A DNA stretch of 14,797 nt, taken from positions 1-14,797 of the forward strand of contig JAFGOG010000334.1 in NCBI GenBank assembly GCA_016926595.1. Reading direction: 5' to 3'. Origin of the DNA: Anaerolineae bacterium. GTDB taxonomy: Bacteria; Chloroflexota; Anaerolineae; JAAYZQ01. Of the stretch, positions 4,364 to 10,308 are shown piece by piece; within the stretch, counting starts at the first letter, position 1, and each line of letters starts with the position of its first letter. The notes below the pieces were generated by a model. That model ran no database searches and was not told the origin of the DNA. It saw only the letters and a program-made list of their open reading frames with translations. The translations under genes and the position numbers were made by a program.

Positions 4364-7315
4364 TCAAGGGAGACTCCTGGCGACTCGAAAACCGTAGCGG
4401 TCGTGCCTGTCGTCTGGACCGTTCCAGACGCGGCACGCGCAGCGCACGAGGTTCCGGTCAGTGTACCATGAGCCGCCGCGCAGCACCTTGTAACGCCCCT
4501 CTGGCGGGCCGAGCGGGTCTTTTGTCACCTGCCCGGCGCGAACGCGATAGGCATCCTCGCCGTACCAATCCTGGCACCACTCCCACACGTTGCCGCACAT
4601 ATCCAGCAGCCCTTCCGCCGTGCCCCCGTCCGGGAAGATGCCCACCGGCGTCGTGCACCCCAGGCCCAGCTCCTCGGTATTGGCCCGGCTGGCCGACCAC
4701 GCCTCGCCCCAGGGATAGCGCCCTTCCCTGTCCGTGGAGGAAAACAGGCCTTTCGCCGCCCGCTCCCACTCGGCCTCGGTCGGCAGACGGTACACGCACC
4801 CGTCGCCCAGCGCCGCCGTCAGCCAGCGGCAGTAGGCCACGGCCTCGTACCAGGTGACGCCGACGACCGGTTGGTTGGGGCCGTTGAACCGGGCGTCATG
4901 CCAATAAGCCGGTTCGCTGCGCACAGTGCCCAGCCGGTCCTTGACCGTGCCATCCGCCCACCAGCGCCCGTCTCCGTAACCGCCGGCCTCCACAAACCGG
5001 GCATACATAGCGTTGGTGGTCGGGTAGCGGGCCAGGGCCATATCGCCCACCTCCACCAGGTGGTGCGGCAGTTCGTCCTGGAACCGTTCCTGCCGCATTT
5101 CCTTTGCCAGGCGCGCTGCCTCTTCCTCGGTGCTGCCCATCCAGAACCGCCCGCCGGGCAGGGCCACGAATTCCGGCAGGCGCAGCGCGCCGCTGAAACG
5201 CGGGTCGCCCAGCCGCCCCAGCACCTCGCCCACCTCGACCCGCGTCCGGACGGCCGTTTGGGGCGGGTTTTGCCACAGGACGCGCGCCAGCCGTCCGGCC
5301 AATTCGTCGCGCGCGCCGGCGTGCCAGCCCACCCGCCGCGGCGGGATCTCGAGCAGCGCCTGCCCAGCCCAGGCCAGCCCATACGCATACCCGTCCGCGT
5401 CCCCATCCTCGCCGCGCAGCCGGCCCAGCTCCTCCAGCAGGAAGCGCCGCGCCTGCTGCGGCCACTGCAGCAGGGTGCCGGCTACCAGCAGGACCACCTC
5501 TCGCCACCAGCTCTCGCCGCTGTGCGCCTGCAGAAACGGCGCCCACTTTTCGGTGCCGCGTACGTTGTCCACCAGGTAGTTGGCCGCCAGGAATTCTTGC
5601 ACCGTCAGGTGGTCACCCAGGCTGTACCCGCCGGGGTGCGCGGTGAGCAAGCCGCTGCGCTCGGCCATCGCCGCGACGAACGCCTGCGCCTCGCGCTGCG
5701 CCTGCCGTTCGGGCAGCCCCAGGTACTCGGCCATAAACGGCGCCAGGATGCGCCGCACCAGGTCGTGCTCGTCGATCACCACCAACGCCCCGCTCTGCTC
5801 ACGCTCGCCTCCTGGCCCGGCCGCCCCCTCGTGCGCCCGGTACGCCGCGTAACACAGGTACAGGCGGCGGTCCTCCATCGGCCAACGATCCTCCCGCAAC
5901 TGCCGGGCCGCTTCGGCGCTTTCCTGCTCGTGCAGCCGTTCGCCCAGCAGCACGTCCACGTAGGCGTTGTACAACTCGGCCCGCTGCTCGGGCAGCTCGC
6001 GGTCGGCATAGTGGATCAACGTCGCCGTCCAGGCCATCAGCGGCGTCTTGACCATCTCCCGCAGCAGCGGCTCACCGGCGATCCGCGCCAGCAGCCGCCT
6101 GGCGCGCTCGGCGGCGACGTCGGCATCGCTCTCAAACCCGGCGTACAGCCGCTCGACGATCGGCGTCCACTGCGCCTCGGTCAGGTCGCGCACCGTCGCC
6201 ACGTGGAACCGCTCGTCCAGCCGCGTGTTGGCGCTGGCATAGGCGGCGACCCGCGCGGTGACGATCAGCCGGTTGCCGGCGCTGCTGCCCACAGCTGTAC
6301 GCACATCGACGCCCGCCAACTGCTCGATCACCTGGCGCACGGCGACACGGTGGTCAAAATCGGCCACCTCGTCCAGCGCGTCGAGCAGCAGCCAGGTCCG
6401 CCCGCCGCGCACCAGGCCGCTCAGAAAACCGGGAGACACGCGGTGGGGGTGCCAGCGCTGGAAATGGTCGTCCAAAAACCGCAGCAGGCTCTCCACGTCA
6501 CGGCGGTAGCGAGCGGGTTCGGTCAGGCAGGCGCCCTCAAAATCGCGCAGGGCGACGAACACGGGCACCGGAAACGGCTCGTGCTCCAGCCCCAGCCACT
6601 CCCGCGCCAGCGTCTCGTCCTGCGCCGCCAGCACCGCGGCTACCAGGTGCAGGATGGTCGTCTTGCCGCTCCCCGCAGCGCCGATAAACACCAGGTGACC
6701 GGGCGTCGCCAGCACCTCGGGCAAGGGGATATCCAGCTTCGCCAGGTCACGTTCTTCCATCTGCTCTGCCAGGTCGGCCGGTGCCTGTGCCGCAGCCCAC
6801 GACGGCACTGGGGGCGAAAACGGTATGCCACGCCCCTTTCCCTGCGCTGCCGCGGCCCGGCTGAGGTGCAGGTCGTAGCGCAGCGGCACGTACACCCCGT
6901 CCCGCGCCCCATCCCCCAGCAGCGACATGCACGTGGGCGTGCCGCGCTGTTCGGAGAGCCGGCGGTACGGGCGGGTCTCGGCGCTGCCGCACTGCTGCAG
7001 GACAACTTGCAGGTAGGCGGCCATCTCTTGCTCGCGCACCTTTTCCTCTTCGAGCCCGGCGCCTGCCGCCGTCGCTGACAATGGCGCCGCCGCCATCGCC
7101 ACCTCGATCTGCGCCAGCTCGTCCGGCAGCACCCCGCCGGCCAGGCCCCGGCACTCGTCCAGGTAGCCCCGGATCAGCGCTCGCTGCTCTGTTATCATCC
7201 GCCGCGCCCGCGTCTTCTCCTCAGGACGGTTCGACGTCGCGATCAGCCGTTCGTACTCACGAACGATGCGATACGATTCACGGATCAACGCTTCCAGGTC
7301 CTGCAGACGAGACAT
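4364..7315 (-). CDS. DGR target protein 2: helical adaptor + NACHT NTPase + FGE-sulfatase-like variable domain
   Basis: I chose the internal ATG at 7315 because AGGAGG (7321-7326) lies five bases upstream. The open frame extends to 7423, but the extra 36 codons lack such a site and overlap the likely promoter. The product is 983 aa. Residues 1-60 are charged and helical (LIRESYRIVREYERLI and similar), resembling the short effector-associated adaptor domains of bacterial conflict proteins. A NACHT NTPase follows, with Walker A GAAGSGKTT (K218) and the NACHT Walker B LLLDALDE (D312, D315, E316), then helical segments. Residues about 715-983 are an FGE-sulfatase/C-type-lectin-like domain (LPTEAEWERAAKG, GNVWEWCQDWYG, LRGGSW). 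The catalytic FGE cysteines are replaced after RGGS, so a binding role is likely. VR2 encodes residues about 956-980. By inference it is a STAND-type intracellular sensor whose ligand-binding tip is diversified and whose N-terminus recruits an effector encoded elsewhere. Confidence 0.92.
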   Translation of the reverse strand: MSRLQDLEALIRESYRIVREYERLIATSNRPEEKTRARRMITEQRALIRGYLDECRGLAGGVLPDELAQIEVAMAAAPLSATAAGAGLEEEKVREQEMAAYLQVVLQQCGSAETRPYRRLSEQRGTPTCMSLLGDGARDGVYVPLRYDLHLSRAAAAQGKGRGIPFSPPVPSWAAAQAPADLAEQMEERDLAKLDIPLPEVLATPGHLVFIGAAGSGKTTILHLVAAVLAAQDETLAREWLGLEHEPFPVPVFVALRDFEGACLTEPARYRRDVESLLRFLDDHFQRWHPHRVSPGFLSGLVRGGRTWLLLDALDEVADFDHRVAVRQVIEQLAGVDVRTAVGSSAGNRLIVTARVAAYASANTRLDERFHVATVRDLTEAQWTPIVERLYAGFESDADVAAERARRLLARIAGEPLLREMVKTPLMAWTATLIHYADRELPEQRAELYNAYVDVLLGERLHEQESAEAARQLREDRWPMEDRRLYLCYAAYRAHEGAAGPGGEREQSGALVVIDEHDLVRRILAPFMAEYLGLPERQAQREAQAFVAAMAERSGLLTAHPGGYSLGDHLTVQEFLAANYLVDNVRGTEKWAPFLQAHSGESWWREVVLLVAGTLLQWPQQARRFLLEELGRLRGEDGDADGYAYGLAWAGQALLEIPPRRVGWHAGARDELAGRLARVLWQNPPQTAVRTRVEVGEVLGRLGDPRFSGALRLPEFVALPGGRFWMGSTEEEAARLAKEMRQERFQDELPHHLVEVGDMALARYPTTNAMYARFVEAGGYGDGRWWADGTVKDRLGTVRSEPAYWHDARFNGPNQPVVGVTWYEAVAYCRWLTAALGDGCVYRLPTEAEWERAAKGLFSSTDREGRYPWGEAWSASRANTEELGLGCTTPVGIFPDGGTAEGLLDMCGNVWEWCQDWYGEDAYRVRAGQVTKDPLGPPEGRYKVLRGGSWYTDRNLVRCACRVWNGPDDRHDRYGFRVARSLP
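4378..4449 (-). repeat. DGR variable repeat VR2 (3' end of the NACHT target gene)
   Basis: This 72-bp segment aligns with the TR without gaps. All 11 substitutions lie at adenines of the coding-strand TR and none at C, G or T. Eight codons change: Asn to Val, Arg to Trp, Asn to Gly, Asn to Asp, Asn to His, Asn to Asp, Asn to Arg and Asn to Tyr. The resulting stretch is RVWNGPDDRHDRYGF at the C-terminus, followed by an invariant RVARSLP ending. Confidence 0.95.
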
Positions 7316-7428
7316 CACACCCTCCTGAGACCAACGCCGCCCCGACACAGGCAGCCAGGCATAGCCAAAATCGATCGACCTTCCGGCGGCCCTGCCGCTT
7401 TTACACCGCGCTCTTTGGCTCACCTTTC

Positions 7429-7457
7429 ATTATACCATCTTGCCCCAAATCCCAAAA
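7429..7457 (-). promoter_or_regulatory. Candidate promoter for the DGR/NACHT operon
   Basis: On the minus strand a perfect TATAAT (7429-7434) lies about 100 bp upstream of the ribosome site of target 2. The -35 region 17 bases further up (TTTTGG) is poor. It overlaps the divergent promoter of the URO-D-like gene, so the two could interfere. Confidence 0.45.
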
Positions 7458-7468
7458 GCCGGTACAAT
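7440..7468 (+). promoter_or_regulatory. Sigma-70-type promoter of the URO-D-like gene
   Basis: TTGCCC (7440-7445) and TACAAT (7463-7468) are separated by exactly 17 bases and lie about 50 bp upstream of the start codon at 7519. The gene also has AGGAGG (7507-7512) six bases before its ATG. Confidence 0.6.
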
Positions 7469-7518
7469 GTTCCATACGACCCTAGCCGACAGGTATTGAT
7501 CTGAACAGGAGGCCAGCT

Positions 7519-8715
7519 ATGGTATCCGACTCCAGCCTATTTGACTACGATGCCTCGTGCCGCCGCATCTGCGGCACCTACCGCCGCGAAAAGGTCGATC
7601 GCGTCCCCATCCTGTCTCCCATCCCCTGGCAGCCCGGCGACGATATCGACGCCGCCGAGTTTGGCGACTGGCGCGACGAGGAGCGCTTTCGGCGCGTCGC
7701 CCGCCTGGCGCAGCGGCACTGCGACCGCCGGCCGCCCACCAACCGGGTCGGTTTTCCCGGCGTCTTTGCGCCGCAGAGTTACCAGCGTTTCCTCGAAGCG
7801 CCCCAGGAGGTTGTCGAGGAGATCGAGCCGATCCGGCTCTCGCAACGCCGCACCCGGCACACCGTCCTGCTCCACACCCTCAAGGGCGATCTGCGGTGGG
7901 TCTACGACGTGGACGAGGGGATTCTTACCTGGTGGGATATCCAGAAACCGGTGCAGTGCATCGAGGACGTCGACCGGCTGCTCAGCGTGCCGTATGCCTT
8001 CACCCCGCCCGACCCAGCAGCCTACGAGCCGTTCCGCGCCCACCGCGCCGCCATGGGCGAGAACGCCGTCGGCGGCGCCGGCGTCAACAGCATGGTGGCC
8101 ATGCTCTGTGGGATCATGTCCTACGAGCAACTGCTCGAATGGGTGCTGCTCGAGCCGGAGATCATCAAGCGGCTCGCCGACACGTGGCTGGAACGGACCG
8201 GGGAAAAGGTCGACTGGCTGCTCTCTCAGGGGGTTGGCCCCTTTTGGCACTTGAACGGGGTCGAGCGCGCCACCCCGCCCATGATGGGCCCCAGGCAGTG
8301 GGAGCGGTGGGTCGTGCCCTACGACGGCGAGCTGATGCGCCGGATCAAGGCCGCCGATCCCCAGGCCAGGATCCACGTCCACTGCCACGGCAAGGTGGGC
8401 ACCCTGCTCGATTCCTTGGTCGAGATGGGCGTCGACTCAACCGACCCGGTCGAACCGCCGCCCCAGGGCGACGTCGACTTGGCACAGGCCAAAGAACGCT
8501 ACGCCGGCAAGCTCGTCTTTTTGGGCAACATCGAGTTCCTGGACATGGAGACCAGGTCACCGCACGAGATCGAGGCTCTCGTGCGCCGCGCCCTTGAAGA
8601 GGGCGGCAGGCAGAACGTGATCCTGATGCCTTCCGCCACCCCGCACCAACGCCCCTCCGACCTCTTTCTGGCCAACGCGGAACGCTATATCGAGGCCGGG
8701 CTTAAGTATGGATAG
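7519..8715 (+). CDS. Uroporphyrinogen decarboxylase (URO-D) superfamily protein, MtaA/CmuA-like
   Basis: This is a 398-aa soluble protein. The C-terminal half has the superfamily pattern: HVHCHGKVGTLLDSLVEMGVD at residues 286 onward, then DPVEPPPQGDVDL and KLVFLGNIE, and a final MPSATPHQRPSDLFLANAERYI-type ending. The His/Cys cluster (H286, H288, C289, H290) lies where MtaA/CmuA-type cobalamin methyltransferases bind zinc through an HxC motif. URO-D members of this size without haem-pathway neighbours are usually methyl-transfer or unknown-substrate enzymes and not HemE, and no haem genes are present here. The start is fixed by a strong AGGAGG site. It is transcribed alone, divergent from the DGR locus and convergent with the creatininase-like gene 33 bp downstream. 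The substrate cannot be told from sequence. Confidence 0.8.
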   Translation: MVSDSSLFDYDASCRRICGTYRREKVDRVPILSPIPWQPGDDIDAAEFGDWRDEERFRRVARLAQRHCDRRPPTNRVGFPGVFAPQSYQRFLEAPQEVVEEIEPIRLSQRRTRHTVLLHTLKGDLRWVYDVDEGILTWWDIQKPVQCIEDVDRLLSVPYAFTPPDPAAYEPFRAHRAAMGENAVGGAGVNSMVAMLCGIMSYEQLLEWVLLEPEIIKRLADTWLERTGEKVDWLLSQGVGPFWHLNGVERATPPMMGPRQWERWVVPYDGELMRRIKAADPQARIHVHCHGKVGTLLDSLVEMGVDSTDPVEPPPQGDVDLAQAKERYAGKLVFLGNIEFLDMETRSPHEIEALVRRALEEGGRQNVILMPSATPHQRPSDLFLANAERYIEAGLKYG

Positions 8716-8748
8716 GTGTGAGCGGCACGCCGCGGCGATTGATCCCAC

Positions 8749-9600
8749 CTAATCGGTTGGCCCGGGATTGTCCATAAACGCTGCGTCGGCCTTTTCGGGT
8801 GGTTCGATCCGCCCTTCCAGCACGTCGAGCGCCTTACGCCCGATGCGCCCGGCGCAAAAGACGACGATCGCCTGGCCCAGCTCGGCCGAGGCGTAACGCA
8901 GCGGATTCCACCCGCCGACACCTTCAGGCTCCTTCATCTGCATCGTTTCCACGCCCGTCCTGCCGGCTGACGCCATCTGTTCCCGCAGCGCCTCCAGGCT
9001 AACCCGCTCCCCATAACAAAAGAGCATCGCCGACGTCTCCCAGGCGCCGGCGTGGTCCATGCTGTAGCGCATCGACGCGCCTCCGCGCCAGTTCTCGCCT
9101 TCAGTGACCCCAAACCCCCTGGCCCCGCGCTTCTGAGCGCGGCGCTCAGAAGCGCCGCACTCGGAAGCGCTTTCCCGGCACGCGCGCTGGATGCCATCGT
9201 GGATCGCGTCTCGCTGCGGCTCGATATCGTGGCCCGTCACCCCCACCAGCACCTGCCACTCATCGGCCACCAGCCCGCGCGCGAGGCGAAACACCGTCTC
9301 CTCCAGACTCGCCTGGTCGTGGGCGGTAACCGTATATCCATCCCACCCTTCCGGTCCCCATCCGCGGCCCCCGCCCAGGATGCCCAGAAACAGCGTCGGC
9401 AGCACCACTCCGCCGTAGCGCAGCGCCGCCTCACAGCAGATCGCGTGTGCTTTCAGCCCGTCCGTGCCCAGCGGGTTATGCACGCCGTGCCACTCCAGCG
9501 AGCCGACGGGAATATAGACCACCGGGCACAACGCCCGCCGTGCTTTGACCTCGGCGGGTCGCAGCAGTTCGTACTGTACAGCCTGGTATCTCGTAATCAT
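8749..9600 (-). CDS. Creatininase (creatinine amidohydrolase) family protein
   Basis: I place the start at 9600, where the ATG overlaps the stop of the upstream gene as ATGA and a GGAGAGG site lies just before it. A longer open frame to 9933 is a shadow of the overlapping gene. The 283-aa product has the family pattern GSLEWHG...LGTDG, with E36, H38 and D47 as metal-ligand candidates, and DHAGAWETS (H183, E188). The family's second metal segment, normally NGH-containing, reads TGHDIEPQ (H124, E127), so one ligand may be shifted and the activity is uncertain. Family members hydrolyse cyclic or linear amides such as creatinine or formamidopyrimidines. Residues about 149-158 are encoded by a perfect 29-bp palindrome that looks inserted. 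The gene may be the second of an operon with the 4Fe-4S remnant. Confidence 0.8.
   Translation of the reverse strand: MITRYQAVQYELLRPAEVKARRALCPVVYIPVGSLEWHGVHNPLGTDGLKAHAICCEAALRYGGVVLPTLFLGILGGGRGWGPEGWDGYTVTAHDQASLEETVFRLARGLVADEWQVLVGVTGHDIEPQRDAIHDGIQRACRESASECGASERRAQKRGARGFGVTEGENWRGGASMRYSMDHAGAWETSAMLFCYGERVSLEALREQMASAGRTGVETMQMKEPEGVGGWNPLRYASAELGQAIVVFCAGRIGRKALDVLEGRIEPPEKADAAFMDNPGPTD
9127..9155. repeat. 29-bp perfect palindrome inside the creatininase-like gene
   Basis: The arms GCGCTTCTGAGCGC (9127-9140) and GCGCTCAGAAGCGC (9142-9155) are exact reverse complements around a single G. The element keeps the reading frame and encodes part of a polar Ser/Ala/Arg-rich stretch between two conserved metal-site segments. 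A partial echo (GGAAGCGC) follows at 9163-9170. Confidence 0.8.
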
Positions 9601-10094
9601 ATTGTGCCTCTCCTTTTGCCGGACCCAATGCCCACTTGCGGTTCCGTCGCCCGCTGCGAAAACGGGCAAGCGGCAATGCAGGTCGAGCACGACTCGCCGT
9701 TTTCCACCCAAAACCCATAACAGCGGTCGTGGTTCACCGCCCAACGTAAGATCCCCTCGTTGTTCGACCGGCACACCGTCTCGTACGAGGGTTCTCGGGC
9801 GATCTCGATCGCTCCCACCTCGCAGGCCTCGGCGCACCGCCAGCAGCTCCGGCACGCCTCGGCCAGGCCAAACGGCGCCGCGCGATCCACCTCCAGCGGC
9901 AGGTCGGTAAACACCTTGCACAGCCGCACGCACGGGCCGTAGGCCTGCGTCACCAGCAGCCCATTCCGTCCCAGCTCGCCAAGCCCGGCGTCGATCGCCA
10001 GCGGGATACTCAGCGCCGTGTCGTTGCCCATCGGGATCGCCCGGTAGCCCAGGTTGCGGATAAACTCGGCCAGGCAGGCAATGGCATGCGCTCC
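9597..10094 (-). pseudogene. 5'-truncated reductive-dehalogenase-like / QueG-like 4Fe-4S protein fragment
   Basis: The frame is open from just after a TAG at 10095-10097 to the stop at 9597. The first internal ATG is at 10031, but family-like sequence already begins before it (AHAIACLAEFIRNLGYRAIP). The fragment has an RdhA/QueG-type core: GLGELGRNGLL, then a CxxCxxCxxxC cluster motif (ACRSCWRCAEACEVGAIE) and a second cysteine set ending CSTCIAACPFS. These should bind two 4Fe-4S clusters. Full-length relatives are roughly twice as long, so the N-terminal, cobalamin-binding half is missing. Directly upstream is an ATG at 10115 that would be in frame but meets the TAG after six codons. Decay after truncation is the simplest reading; use of the ATG at 10031 to make a short ferredoxin-like protein is possible. 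Confidence 0.7.
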
Positions 10095-10134
10095 CTACTC
10101 ACATCCTGCCCCCATGCAACAACGTGATTCCTCT

Positions 10135-10162
10135 ATTATACCCTATCCATACGCGATGGCAA
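10135..10162 (-). promoter_or_regulatory. Promoter upstream of the truncated 4Fe-4S gene and creatininase
   Basis: Minus-strand TTGCCA (10157-10162) and TATAAT (10135-10140) lie 16 bases apart. The -35 overlaps a 10-bp palindrome GGCAATTGCC (10158-10167). The site points at the ATG at 10115 and would transcribe the remnant and the creatininase-like gene. Confidence 0.5.
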
Positions 10163-10183
10163 TTGCCTCTTACACCCCACACA

Positions 10184-10207
10184 GTACGCAATACTCGGTA
10201 CGCAATA
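10184..10207. repeat. Direct repeat GTACGCAATA upstream of the cyclase promoter
   Basis: GTACGCAATA occurs at 10184-10193 and 10198-10207, a 14-base period. The second copy ends 15 bases before the -35 of the cyclase promoter. It could be an activator site or part of a dispersed repeat. Confidence 0.45.
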
Positions 10208-10222
10208 GGCAGTATTTGCAGA

Positions 10223-10252
10223 TAGACAACACACCCCTGTTTGTGATATAAT
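10223..10252 (+). promoter_or_regulatory. Promoter of the cyclase-kinase operon
   Basis: TAGACA (10223-10228) and TATAAT (10247-10252) are separated by 18 bases. The start codon at 10309 is about 50 bases beyond the expected transcription start. A purine-rich AGAGGGAAG precedes the ATG. Confidence 0.65.
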
Positions 10253-10308
10253 ACCTGTGTGGGGGAAACGGTCGGGGGGGAAAACAACATCCACGAGAGG
10301 GAAGAAAC

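Noticed and set aside
4871..7078. 735-codon plus-strand open frame opposite the NACHT target
   Set aside because: Its composition is Gln/Arg/Pro/His-rich without any recognisable motif. The opposite strand encodes a well-supported NACHT protein.
7316..7423. Longer N-terminus for the NACHT target
   Set aside because: The extra 36 codons have no ribosome site and run up to the likely -10 box, while the internal ATG has a perfect AGGAGG.
9601..9933. N-terminal extension of the creatininase-like frame
   Set aside because: It is the alternative frame of the 4Fe-4S remnant, with Arg/Gly-rich noise. The ATG at 9600 has a ribosome site and starts the family-like sequence.
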